A stretch of DNA of 64,000 bases. Origin: Channallabes apus. Lineage: Eukaryota; Chordata; Actinopteri; Siluriformes; Clariidae. Positions 1 to 26,574 of this stretch are shown in pieces. Location: contig CM060125.1 in assembly GCA_030522415.1 (NCBI GenBank), positions 1,800,901 to 1,864,900 on the forward strand, given 5' to 3'. The position numbers were made by a program, and so were the translations under genes. The notes under the pieces were generated by a model. That model saw only the letters and a list, made by a program, of their open reading frames with translations, was not told the DNA's origin and ran no database searches. Every line of letters begins with the position of its first letter. Position 1 is the stretch's first letter.

Positions 1-430
1 GTGCTTCTATCATTGTCCTGTTGCATGTCGGACAGATGGCCTCACATTTGCCTTAGAATACTCTGGTATACAGAGGAGTTCATGGTCGACTGCAAGGTGC
101 TCAGGCCCTGTGGCTGCAAAACAAGCACAAATCGTCAACTGTCCACTCGTGATGCTCGTTCTGTCTATGGGATATTGTTCCAGAAGTCTTGTGGTATGTT
201 TAGATGTGGTTTTGTGAACCTAGGATGTGCTTTCATATTCTTTTTAGACTCTTTCTCCTGGCATCCTCCAAAAAAGATTGTATAATATTGTATAAGTCTT
301 CTTCAGATTGCTCAGTGAGGCCTGTAGTGTCTGAGATGTTGGTCCTGGGATGTAGCTCTTGTTATGCTAATTCCTGAAAAAACATGTTCGTCTGAGGTTG
401 TAGCTGCCTTATAGTTTTGCATATGTTCAG
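1..430 (-). mobile_element. Tc1-like transposase remnant
   Basis: Read on the minus strand, the left edge encodes a decayed Tc1 core (SKANVRPSVR..., then a Gln-rich QQD-type segment truncated by the window edge). Repeat phrases typical of fish Tc1 elements run to about 430. Many stops and gaps, so inactive. Confidence 0.6.
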
Positions 431-533
431 ACCGCTGGTTAAACAAGTTCTATTTTAATACCAAATTTGTTACTGTATCTTGTTCAGTCCTGAGATATGG
501 ACAGTGTGAGGTTATTTACAAGGAGGGCATCAG

Positions 534-776
534 ACACTCACTCACTCATCGTCTATACTGATTTATCCTGTATTCATGGTCACGAGGGGCCTGGAGACTA
601 TTCCAGGAGACTTAGGGCACGAGGTAGGGTACAACCCTGGACAGGGTTCCACTCCATCGCAGTACACACACTCACACAAATTAGTCTAATCTGCATGTCT
701 TTGGACCATGGCAGGAAACCCAGCAAGCACGGGGAGAACATGCAAACTCCACGCACACAGAGGTGGGAACCAATGG
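534..776 (-). repeat. Mermaid/DANA-like SINE, decayed
   Basis: The reverse complement carries the conserved block GGAGTTTGCATGTTCTCCCC and the CCTGGAATAGTCTCCAGG-like 3' block. No intact tRNA head. Confidence 0.75.
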
Positions 777-2560
777 TCAAAGGTAATTAAGGTATTCCTG
801 ATAGAACAAAGAAATAATAATATAAAAATAAAAATAATATATAAAAATGTCATATTATAGACAGACAGACCGTGTATAGGAAGCAAGTTAACATATTCTG
901 ATTAGACTAAAGGATTCCAGTTAGCCATAGGAGATATTACTATATAGGTAATGAGTAAGGGAAACAAGGAGGATGTTTTATGGACATATGATGCAGAATA
1001 AAGAGAGATGTGAGAGATAGAGGCATGGGAAAGTTCACGCACTGTCAGGAGCTCTTACACAAAGAAGAACAAGGAAACACTCAGTAGCACCATCTGGTGT
1101 ACAATAACATGTTATGTTGATGTGAAAAGGATTACACTGCACTTCATACAAAAAATAATAATAATAATTTGTCAAAGAATTAAAGCAGAAGTGCTTTAAA
1201 AATGAAGGAGATCCATGGAGTCCATCTCGATAAGGATGCCTCTGCCTCCGAGAGGTTTAATCCTCATTGTTACAAATTTGCATGCCTGAAATACCCTTCA
1301 AGCAGACAGCAAATACACTTTAACCAGGAAGGAAATTATTTAAAAAACAGGTTTCAGAAAAAGCCATCTGTCATGTTCACCCTGTTTGGATCCATGGTTA
1401 CAGTAATATTACCATAAAATGAATTGCAGCTTTTTTGAAACCAAGATAAATCATGTCAGATCATTTCGACCTTTAGTGTCATTTTGCAAACTAACACATT
1501 TCAAGTAAAATACAAAGGCAACAAAAAAGAAGTAAACAAAGTACATAAATAGAAGTTATCCGTAATTCCCTCTCTCTTGATTCGATCCCTAGTGACCACA
1601 TCACCATGCTTACAGTAACTGTGCTGTTCTGAGTGAGCTGCTGTCTTGTTTTTGCACAAAACATTTTTTTTCTCACTTTGGTCTTATCAGAACATAACAC
1701 ACTTCGCTTAACACATTTTGGCAAAATTAAGGCTGTGTTGGATGTTTAATTATTTATTTTTCTCCATGAGAACAGGCTTTGATCTAGTCATCCTACCTCA
1801 TATACGTAGCGCACACATGTAAAGAATGTGCGAGATCATTGATACATGCAAGGAATGACTCAGTACTGTACTTGTAAGATATTCCTATATACTCGAGAGC
1901 CTAAGAAGGATTGGTGGAAGGCGATGTCTGGATGACCACGTCAGTTTGAATAATCCATAAGCACAATAAAGTGGTGTTGCTCATTTCAATCCAAAACTAA
2001 ATGAAACTGCAAATTTGATTCATGTCGAAAGCCAGCCTGCAGAGCCTGGAACTGAATTAATTGAATGGAAAGTGCTGCCTTCCAGATATATTCGTGGAAC
2101 TGAACAGAGTACAGCATGTGAGTTCTGCTCTATTTCACTTGTACTTGATGAACTGTCAAAGACATTCCTGCCTATTTTCACAGGTGGAATGAAAAAAATA
2201 ATTGAAGGTACTCTTACTGTAAGAATAGATGGTTCTGATTTCTGTTTAGTTGCACAATGACGCCTAAAACATCCAAAGGATTGTTACTGTAAAAATGTCA
2301 GGTCAAGATAAAAGTTGATAAATGAATTAAATTGATGGTAATAAAGTCAAAAGTTTCTAATCAATTCATCAAGTAGATTCGCACTGAGATTGCTGCACTT
2401 GAACGCATCATCATTCAAAGTCTCATAACCTGTCATGCTGGGGAATAAACAATCAATTTAATCCTTTAGGTCTAGTGTGTGTGCAGGAACCCACTGGAAG
2501 ACTGTTTGTCCAAACACCATCCTAGCTGGGTATGCAAAAAATGTAGAAATACAAGCATTG
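777..2560. other. AT-rich intergenic DNA, nothing identified
   Basis: No exon or RNA gene I can support. A short open frame at 2015-2260 has no recognisable domain or splice context. CAGTAGCACCATCTGGTG near 1083 is a phrase common in fish repeats. Confidence 0.5.
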
Positions 2561-2564
2561 TGTG

Positions 2565-2845
2565 TTACTTGGTAGGGCCAGAATTTCACATTAACATCAT
2601 GAGTCCATGGACCCAATCAGGTCAGCAGCTCAGACTGGTCGATAGAGGTGTTATTGTGTGAGGAACGTTTTCCTGGAACACAGTGTGTGTGCTAATACCA
2701 ATCCAACAGTGTTTAAATGCCAGAGTTGAATGGATCACTGTTTGTGATGATGTATATCCCTTTATGGACACAAGTTGTACCAGAGTTAAGACTGTTCCAT
2801 AAACATGAAAATGAGTTCAGCATCACCATATATGATTCCAGTACT
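2565..2845 (+). mobile_element. Tc1-like fragment, same family as 20690-21640
   Basis: GGGCCAGAATTTCAC...AACATCATGAGTCCATGGA parallels the AACATGAAAGCATGGATCC region of the second family. Later pieces (TATATCCCTTTATGGACACA, CATGAAAATGAGTTCA) follow in collinear order. Heavily decayed. Confidence 0.55.
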
Positions 2846-3017
2846 GTAGCTTACCTTTGGGAGCTATAGGGAGGAAGTGGCTCATGAGATTTGGACTTTT
2901 CAATCTGGCCACAATTCACTGCTGTTTGCATCACTGTAATAGTTATAACAACATATAAATAATAGGTAAATATGGAAAAACATACATAGTAAAAATAAAT
3001 AAGGAAATAAATACTTA

Positions 3018-3392
3018 GGCGGCGCGGTGGTGTAGTGGTTAGCACTGTCGCCTTGCACCTCCAGAGTCTGGGTTCGATTCCCCGGCCAGGCTTGATTCCC
3101 GTCTCTGTGTGCATGGAGTTTGCATGTTCTGCTTGGTGGGTTTCCTCCGGGTACTCCGGTTTCCTCCCACAGTCCAAAGATATGCAGGTTAGGCTAATTG
3201 GCGTTCCTAAATTTCCCGTAGTGTGTGATTGGGTGTGTGAGTGTGTGTATGTGTGTGTGCCCTGCGATGGATTGGCACCCTGTCCAGGGTGTACCCCGCC
3301 TAGTGCCCGAAGTCTCCTGGGATAGGCTCCAGGTCCCCCGCGACCCTGAACACAGGATTAAGCGGTATAGAAGATGAATGAATGAATGAATG
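3018..3392 (+). repeat. Mermaid/DANA-like SINE, full length
   Basis: tRNA-like head GTGGTGTAGTGGTTAGCA (box A) and GGTTCGATTCCC (box B), the conserved middle, a GT-rich spacer and a (GAAT)n tail. Flanked by a 12-bp target duplication AATAAATACTTA (3006-3017 and 3393-3404). Confidence 0.93.
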
Positions 3393-3748
3393 AATAAATA
3401 CTTAAACTTCATCATAGAAGAACAGTTAACAGGACAGATATATTACTTTTTCTAATCCAATCCACATCCTTAAGTTTTGTTCAGTCAGGTGTGTTGATCT
3501 GGCGATATTGCAGACATCAATAATTCTTCTGGTGGTTCTAGTTATGAAATACTCTACGAATATGTTTCATAGATGACTTTGATGTTTAATTTCCGGGTTT
3601 TTAATGGACCATTTCAGAGGTCCGGAATTGTTGAAAGTTCTGTGAGCAATATTCTAGTGTCTCTTAAGATATGTTGTATTCATGATGTCTAAATTCCTCT
3701 TTTGTTTTGAAATGAATGATTAGAATAAGTAAACATTATGTATAGTAG

Positions 3749-4065
3749 CAGTCAAAAGTTTGGACACACCTTCTAATTTAATTTGTGTGCTTGATTTTCT
3801 ACATTCTAGAACAATACTGCAATTTCAAAACTCTGAAATGACACATAAGCGTTAATTAAGAACAACAAGAGTCAGTTGTTATTTTAAGACACCAAGGTCA
3901 GCTCTTGTGGAATAGTTCTTGCAAGAACAGTATTGTCAAGTGCATGTGCAAAGCTCAGTGATGTAACTGGCTCTCATGGGGAAGTTCATTTAGAGTTACT
4001 AGCCTCAAAAATCACCAATAACAGAACCTCAGATTGGAGCCATAATGAAGACTTTACAGAGCATA
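3749..4065 (-). mobile_element. Tc1-like element fragment (one terminal repeat)
   Basis: Begins with the end sequence CAGTCAAAAGTTTGGACACA and continues into GTTCTTGCAAGAACAGTATT. The same sequence occurs in the opposite orientation at 43602-43765. The other terminus is missing. Confidence 0.65.
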
Positions 4066-4304
4066 AGTAGAAAAAGCTGAAAGTTTATTTCTCTTCATTG
4101 CTTTTCTGCTTATGTCATATATAATTTTGAGCAACTCACTCTGTTTCATTTGATTGTTTTTCAATTTTGAAAAATTAACCAAATGCATAGGAACATCAAA
4201 AAAAAAAGAAAGAAAAAAAAAAGGTTTACATACAGTAGACACTATTTTTTCATTCCAATGCAAATCATTCGGATTACAGGTTGCAACTTAACTGTTTTCA
4301 TGGA

Positions 4305-4452
4305 TGCTGTGGTTCTCAACTTTAACTCATCAGCTAGTTAACAGTTTTTTTCTGAATTTAAGTGAATGTAATAGAGCAGGGAAAACATTCAAATGTATGT
4401 ATTCAAATGTATGCCCTGCTAGTCATCCTGGACCAGAGTTGCGAACCACTTA
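4305..4452. repeat. palindromic MITE-like element
   Basis: Ends are inverted: GTGGTTCTCAACTTT at the left and AGAGTTGCGAACCACTT at the right. Internal GAGCAGGGAAAA and TGCCCTGCTAGT pieces resemble 35290-35450 in the opposite orientation. Confidence 0.55.
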
Positions 4453-5734
4453 AATAACATTTTTGACATGCTCAAAGTTGTTCCGACTACGGTGAAGCAT
4501 TTAAACTGCTGGAAATTAAAACAGAAGGTGATTTTTTCCCCCCAACGTTGCATTTAGGGTAAGCTAAACATCTTTTCTCGGTTGCAAGAATTCGGTTTTA
4601 ATGATTGACTACATATGACATGGTGAACCAATCAGTGCCTCTTCCTCAGCCAGAGACCCAGTGAATGAAAGTCTAGCAAAGAAAATGCTAAACTAAAGTA
4701 ACTTTATCCTTCGTGGGGCAAGCAGGAACACAGAGAATATGAAGAGAAATGATTGGCTTAAGTGTTTACATTGCAAGGATGATCAAAAAACAGAAAGGAA
4801 CGGCAAAGCCCATTATGTTGTTTTTGCTCTACAGTGAAGACATTCAAGTTTGAGATCAAACAACGAACATGTGACAATAGATTAGTATTTTAGCTTTCAT
4901 TCCCACATCTAGATGTGTTAAATAACTAACTGTAGACCATGGCAGCTTTTGATTGAACTCATATTTTTCAGATGATCAAAAGTCCTGGAACATGTGACTG
5001 ACAGGTGATTCTTGTTGCCCAGGTGTGCTGTGTTAGATTGATTACTCTGAATGTCTACTCTTGTTCTGTGCCCTGGGTTTCTCCTGTGAAGGCTGCACTG
5101 TTAAACCAGACAAGACTTCATAAAGACACGAAGACAAGCTGTTGATAAATGAGGAGAAATTGATCAGAGCCATTGTACAACCAATTGGCATAGCCAAAAC
5201 AACAATTTGAAATGCCCTGGTGGCTGAGCTTATACACCCTCAACCAAGCTTATACACCCAGTGGAGACACCATGGGGCATAGTGCAGTCCATGTGGATTC
5301 CTCTCTGTAAGACTGAGGAAGTCAGACAAGCTAATGAATATACGTAAACATGAAAAAAACGAACAAAAAACTAAACCCTTAAGCAGTGCCTTGTAATATA
5401 TAAATAAATGAACTTATATGAGGACTTTCATGTCCATGTTGGCAAATTTCAAAATTGCAAAAATCTAAACAAATTTGCATTAAGTAGCTAGTTCTTTTAC
5501 TAAATAGAAGCTTGGAAAGAGTATCATCTTATATGAGGCTACAATAGGGGAAAAACTAATTTGCTTATTTACGGCCAAACCAAAAATAAAAAAATGTCTA
5601 CTTATTAGCTTGTTTAACTTACTCAGTTCAACGGCGCAGGATCCATATAGAATGCATTATGCCCTAAGATGTCACCCCTTAGTATATCAGCTTGACCTCC
5701 TCAACCACCAAGACATTAACCACTGGACACACAT
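4453..5734. other. intergenic DNA with an unassigned repeat-like segment
   Basis: 5005-5330 reads like decayed transposon DNA (GGTTTCTCCTGTGAAGGCTG..., an ATGAGGAGAAATTGATCAGA-like phrase) but I cannot name its family. Nothing else is recognisable. Confidence 0.3.
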
Positions 5735-5895
5735 CTGAATGTCTAAAATTAGCCTATCTGCAAGTCTTTGCAGTGTGGAAGGAAACCCACAAAGCAAAAG
5801 GAGAACATACAAACTCCATGCACACAGGGGTGGGAATCGAACCCAGACCCTGAAGGTGCAAAGCAACAGTGCTAACCACTTAGCCACCTTTAGGT
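5735..5895 (-). repeat. Mermaid/DANA-like SINE, 5' part
   Basis: The reverse complement has TGGTTAGCACTGTTGC, GGGTTCGATTCCCACC and the CATGGAGTTTGTATGTTCTC block. The 3' half and tail are missing. Confidence 0.8.
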
Positions 5896-6597
5896 GAAGA
5901 AACTGTGAAACACAAAGTACAATTTTCATGTTTGTGCTGCGTAATTTTCTTGCATCACAAACTATATGTACTTCACCTAAATTAAAACAGTATTTTCAAG
6001 TTGCTTTTTTAACTCAGCGAAAGCGGTCAATTGCAGATAAGAACATTAACTAGTTGTGTTTGAACCTGTGTTGCCCCACCTGCTGTAAGCAAGAGCATGG
6101 GGAGATAAAGGAAAGGCTTAAACACTGTGAAGAATTATACTGTATTGTACTGTATGCTTTTTCATCTCAACAGGTCATGACATGGAAATACAGTAGTGAA
6201 GCATTAGACGAGCCTTATTGTGTATATTATGCAAGGCTTAAGTATGTTGTGACCACTACTTAATAATGAACACCTCCTTTGTGTTTAAACTGAACTAAAA
6301 AAAAAACCCACACAGACTTCTAATATTATCTCACAAAACATAGCCTTCACATGTCAAAGTTCATCTTGATAAGGTCTGGTGAAGGCTAAAGAAATCACGC
6401 ATCCAGTGTTGCTTCCCCCAGCAAATTAGATTTGTGCTGATCTGAGTCATTGTTGATCCATCTTTATAGAAAATGCACTATTGAAAAATAATGACATAAT
6501 GATTAAACAGCCAATATATCACAGGTTTAATTGCAGTCGACCTACAGTTAGAAAGCATTGAAAATTTCACCCCTCATACAGCATAGTAGTAGTGTGG
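5896..6597. other. intergenic DNA, nothing identified
   Basis: AT-rich and no supported gene. A 69-codon open frame at 6054-6263 has no recognisable domain. Confidence 0.4.
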
Positions 6598-6715
6598 CAT
6601 TGTTGGTCTTTTAGCTGCTCCCGTCAAGGGGTTGCCACATCAATCCACATATCCGATCTGCACACAACTTGGCTCATGTTTTACATCCTTCCTGATGCGA
6701 TACTCCCATTTTTTG
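6598..6715 (-). repeat. 3'-end fragment of a LINE/SINE with the RTE-like tail
   Basis: TTTTAGCTGCTCCCGTCAAGG and GGTTGCCACATCAATC correspond to the terminal GTGGCGACCCCT tail of the LINE at 15157-16145, followed by CATCCTTCCTGATGCGA as in the tRNA SINEs. Confidence 0.6.
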
Positions 6716-6774
6716 TGGCAGAATTGGTACTTCATATTGTATTCTTTTTATTGAGTAGCTTGATTTGAGTTCCA

Positions 6775-6905
6775 AATTGCCCATAGTGTATGATTGAACC
6801 CCATCACCTCCACTGCTGGGCCCATGAGCAAGACCCCTAACCCTCAACTGCTCAGGTGTATAATGCGATAAAAAATTTACTGGATGAGGGCGTCCGGACC
6901 CTGGC
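6775..6905 (+). repeat. tRNA-derived SINE, 3' half
   Basis: Contains GGGCCCATGAGCAAGACCCC, TAACCCTCAACTGCTCAGG and a decayed GGATGAGGGCGTC tail, collinear with the better copy at 28508-28700. Confidence 0.75.
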
Positions 6906-6974
6906 TTGTAAAGAGAATACCTGAGAGTGTGGTTCAATTTACATGCCACCCGGCACACAGGTAACGGATATACA

Positions 6975-8438
6975 CGGATATACACAACTGGTGTTGTGTC
7001 TCAGAGCTCTTTGGATTACTGAAATGAATCTCAGACACCTGTGATAATTAGTTTGCCAGATGAGCCCAATTAAAGAAAAAGTACTGAAGAAGGTTGTTCC
7101 AATTTCCAACATTATTAAGCCGGCCACAGGTTTCAAGCAATATGGGAAAGAAAAAGGATCTCTGCTGCCGAAAAGCGTCAAATTGGACAAGGTATGAAAA
7201 CATTAGATATTTCGCGAAAACTCATCGTAGTGTGAAGACATTTGTGGCTGATTCAGAGCACAGACAGGTTCGTGCAGATAAAGGCAGAATGAAGAAGGTT
7301 TCTGCCAGACAAATTCATCGGATTAAGAGAGCAGCTGCTGAAACGCCATTACAAAGCAGCAAACAGGTATTTGAAGCTGCTGGTGCCTCTGGAGTCCCAC
7401 GAACCTCAAGGTGTTGGATCCTTTAGAGGCTTGCAGTTGTGCATAAACCTACTATTCGTCCCCTATTCAATGCTCACAAGCAGAAACAGTTGCAGTGGGC
7501 CCAGGCATACATGAAGACAAGTTTTTAAACAGTCTTGTTTACTGATGAGTGTCGTGCAGCCCTGGATGGTCCAGATTAATGGAGTAGTGGATGGTTGCCA
7601 CCATGTCCCAACAAGGCTGCGATGTCAATAAAGAGGTGCCGGAGTCATGTTTTGGGTTGGAATCATGGGGAGAGAGCTGGTAGGCCCCTGTAGGGTCCCT
7701 GAAGGTGTGAAAATGACCTCTGCAAAGTATATTGATTGACCACTTTCTTCCATGGTACAAAAAGAAGAACCGAGTCTTCCGTAACAAAATCATCTTCATG
7801 CACGACAATGCACCATCTCATGCTGCAAAAAATACCTCTGTGTCATTGGCTGCTATGGGCATAAAAGATGAGAAACTCATGGTGTGGCCACCATCCTCCC
7901 CTGACCTCAACCCCATTGAGAACCTTTGGAGAATCCTCAAAAGTTCTATGAGCGTGGGAGGCAGTTTGATTCAAAACAGCAGCTCTGGGAGGCTATTCTG
8001 ACATCCTGCAAAGAAACTCAAGCAGAAACTGTCCAAAAACTCACATGTTCAATGGATGCAAGAATTGTGAAGGTGCTATCAAAGAAGGAGTCTGAAGCTG
8101 AATCAAAGAAGATGTAACATGTCCTGTTAGGATGTTTTTGATTGAAATAGTTTTTGATTTCAGTAAACGACCTCCTAATGCTGCAAATTTAACATATTTT
8201 CAGTTCTTTACAGCCTATAAAATGTTTTTAACTCTGTTGTGCATATTCATTTGGAACAGTGCATTTTCAGTTTGTTTGTTTTTTAATAAAAATTGTTATC
8301 ATTAGGGGGCTTGTTCAATAAAATTCAAATTATACCCTAATAGTTGATGACTAGAAAATTATACTGACTGTCATTTGCATTTACTAATTATGAAAATCAG
8401 AGAAAGATATAATTTGCGTAATAATTTGGAACGCAGTG
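6975..8438 (+). mobile_element. Tc1-like DNA transposon, broken transposase
   Basis: A nearly whole Tc1-family unit. The transposase reads from an ATG at 7142 in pieces: MGKKKDLCCRK... with the paired DNA-binding region (SARQIHRIKRAA...SGVPRTS), a catalytic DDE piece with LFTDE near 7535, and HDNAPSHAAKNT and WPPSSPDLNPIENLWRILK at 7800-7945. Several frameshifts and stops make it dead. The 3' end is intact (TAATTTGGAACGCAGTG then TA at 8439). The matching 5' inverted repeat is not visible. Confidence 0.85.
7142..8117 (+). pseudogene. Tc1-like transposase pseudogene
   Basis: Open fragments at 7142-7426, 7732-8001 and 7926-8117 together cover most of a Tc1 transposase of about 340 residues. 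In-frame stops (for example TTTTTAA near 7527 and GATTAA near 7575) and frameshifts separate them. The last catalytic acidic residue survives in PIENLW. Confidence 0.85.
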
Positions 8439-8521
8439 TATATTTGTGATTCATGTGGCAGTTATTTACAGGGTGGAGAGCACTTGAGGGTGAAAGAGAG
8501 CACCCCCAGTTTGAGAGCACT

Positions 8522-8636
8522 TGCTTAACGGTCCAACAGTAGAAACCAAAGGCGTTGGGAGTTCAAACCAGGGACCTCCCAGTCAGCAGTCCATGTCCTG
8601 TCCAGTCCTTTATCCTCCGAGCCACACCTGCCCTGA
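8522..8636 (-). repeat. tRNA-derived SINE head
   Basis: The reverse complement shows GTGTGGCTCGGAGGATAAAG (box A-like) and CTGGTTTGAACTCCC (box B-like). Cloverleaf too decayed for a functional tRNA. Confidence 0.5.
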
Positions 8637-8702
8637 GTGAGAAAGTACAGTACCTAAAGTACAGTATAACCTAAAGGTTATAGTCACATTTAAAACCTGT
8701 GT

Positions 8703-8840
8703 GCACGCGGTGGCGTATGGTTAGTACTGTCGCCTTGCACCACAAGGGTCCCCCCCATGTGCTTGGTGGGTTTCCTCCTGGGTACTCCGGTTTCCTTCCA
8801 CAGTCCAAAGACATATGTGTGTGTGTGTGTGTGTGGACTG
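8703..8840 (+). repeat. Mermaid/DANA-like SINE fragment
   Basis: GCGGTGGCGTATGGTTAGTA, then TGCTTGGTGGGTTTCCTCC and a (TG)n stretch. Internally deleted. Confidence 0.8.
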
Positions 8841-8934
8841 CTTTGACACTTTGACTGAGTAAAAAGCAATATCATTAAATATATAGCAGTCTGGTTGTGG
8901 TGTGTGTGTGGTTATTAGTTTTGACCCTCTGTCA

Positions 8935-9183
8935 TTAGCTCCACGCGATTAGACGGGCGGGAAAAACAGCAGGCTGGCTTTGCTCTTGGATTTTGCTCTT
9001 GGATCCCTCTAGCGGCGTCGCCGCGGATGTGCAGAGGAGACGCTGTGCGGCTGGAGCTTCACCCCGGAGCCGCCGTGTTACTGCACCTCCTCCTCCTCCT
9101 CCTCCTCCTCCATACTGCCTCTGCACATCTGCGCGTCTCGGTCTCCGCCCGACCGCCTTCAGCACAAACCTTCAGCATTTTTG
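8935..9183 (+). promoter_or_regulatory. nsg2: nsg2 GC-rich promoter and non-coding 5' exon
   Basis: A CpG-rich island in an otherwise AT-rich area (TCGCCGCGG near 9017, GCGCGTCTCGG near 9131). It ends in a strong donor, G|GTGAGTAT at 9183/9184, which would splice to 9643 just before the nsg2 ATG. I see no TATA box. The transcription start cannot be placed exactly. A (TCC)n tract lies at 9086-9112 inside the exon. Confidence 0.65.
9027..9183 (+). other. upstream ORF in the nsg2 5' exon
   Basis: An ATG at 9027 opens a frame through the exon (MCRGDAVRLELHPG, then an eight-leucine run from the (TCC)n tract). If spliced 9183 to 9643 it reads GGW and stops at 9648-9650, just before the nsg2 ATG at 9663, giving about 54 residues. 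The leucine run looks signal-peptide-like but comes from a microsatellite, so a peptide function is doubtful. An inhibitory uORF role is possible. Confidence 0.4.
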
Positions 9184-9213
9184 GTGAGTATGGAAATATA
9201 TTTAATATACGCG

Positions 9214-9252
<39 letters not shown>

Positions 9253-9372
9253 TTTTTGTTTTTGTTCTGTCGGTTGTGTTAATGTTAGTGTACCTGAGCT
9301 AAGATCAAATCATGACTGCATTATTCTCAGTTTCTCAGCATATTCCAAGACAAAGCTTTACAATCATTTTTG

Positions 9373-9443
<71 letters not shown>

Positions 9444-9530
9444 TTTTTTTTTTACTACAATAACCTACAAACGGTTTATTTGTCAATGGAATAAATATAA
9501 AGGATGCAGTCAGTGTTAGACAAGAAGAGA

Positions 9531-9566
<36 letters not shown>

Positions 9567-9642
9567 AATACAACAATAATATCAGTGTAGGCTTTCCAAA
9601 ATCCAAAGACTGTCCATGTTGCTGAAACGATGACTTTCCTAG
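9184..9642 (+). other. nsg2 5' UTR intron with microsatellites
   Basis: A 459-bp intron between the 5' exon donor and the TTTCCTAG acceptor. Much of it is simple repeat: (GT)n at 9216-9251, (TA)n at 9377-9438 followed by a T run, and (GT)n at 9532-9561 running into CGCGCG. Confidence 0.6.
9377..9453. repeat. (TA)n microsatellite plus poly-T
   Basis: About 31 TA units followed by about 14 T, in the nsg2 5' UTR intron. Confidence 0.97.
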
Positions 9643-9650
9643 GCTGGTGA

Positions 9651-25806
<16,156 letters not shown>

Positions 25807-26110
25807 GGCTCCTTCTGCTGATTCTCCAGTGGCCATGTCTGCTTTTTTTCCTCCCCTCTGACTTACCCAACACTTTTCTGTTTTCATTTGTATGAGTTAT
25901 TTATTTATGACTATCTTTATTGTATCAAGTAATTGTTTGTACGAAGGTGTGCGTCTGTGACGCATGTCCAAAGCGAAGGTACCATAAGAAACCTTGTTGT
26001 TTCATGACTGTCTGATTCACTGTAAATGGCATGCCTCAGATACTGTATGGGATTTTTTGTGCTTTTTTTCCCAAGCATACTGTTTTGTGGTTTTTGTCCA
26101 GACTGGGAAA

Positions 26111-26144
<34 letters not shown>

Positions 26145-26570
26145 ATATACTGATGACAAAATACATGGTAAATGTATGTTATGGTTCCTCCTTTGAGCCT
26201 AAGTGTAAATAGCCCATGAGAAGTAAGATCCAGTGTCTGTGTTGCCATAGGAGACATTGTAAGATTATTACTGTTTCTGATTAGAAGCCATTGGAGCTTT
26301 GTGTTTCACTTTAGCCAGCAGTCTATGTTCGATCTGAGGACAATGACCCAGGGATAAAATACCCATTGCTCTGGGATGTGGAGTCCCTGACTGCTCCTGC
26401 TATGTTTAGTCATACTGTACATCTGTGCCATTATCGCTTTTCTTATTATTTGCTGTCAGTTCAAATAATTATATATTGTGCTCAATCCTAGTTAATATGT
26501 AGCAGCCTTGACAATTGGATTCTGTAGCCTTCAGGTTGAAAACAATAAAGATATTGTAAGACATTGTGTG
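25807..26570 (+). other. nsg2: nsg2 3' UTR with polyadenylation signal
   Basis: Follows the TGA. The first clear AATAAA is at 26544-26549 (AACAATAAAG), so the transcript probably ends near 26,565-26,575. The UTR contains a run of 30 A at 26114-26143, which could cause internal oligo-dT priming. Confidence 0.65.
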
Positions 26571-26574
26571 TACT

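Noticed and set aside
2015..2260. 81-codon frame with MIHVESQPAEPG
   Set aside because: No domain recognised and no adjacent exon. Treated as chance.
3035..3325. 96-codon frame through the Mermaid-like SINE, repeated at 17233, 18485 and 33269
   Set aside because: The same frame recurs because the SINE recurs. It is a repeat, not a gene family.
9215..9494. Open frames of alternating Val/Cys or Tyr/Ile
   Set aside because: They are translations of (GT)n and (TA)n microsatellites.
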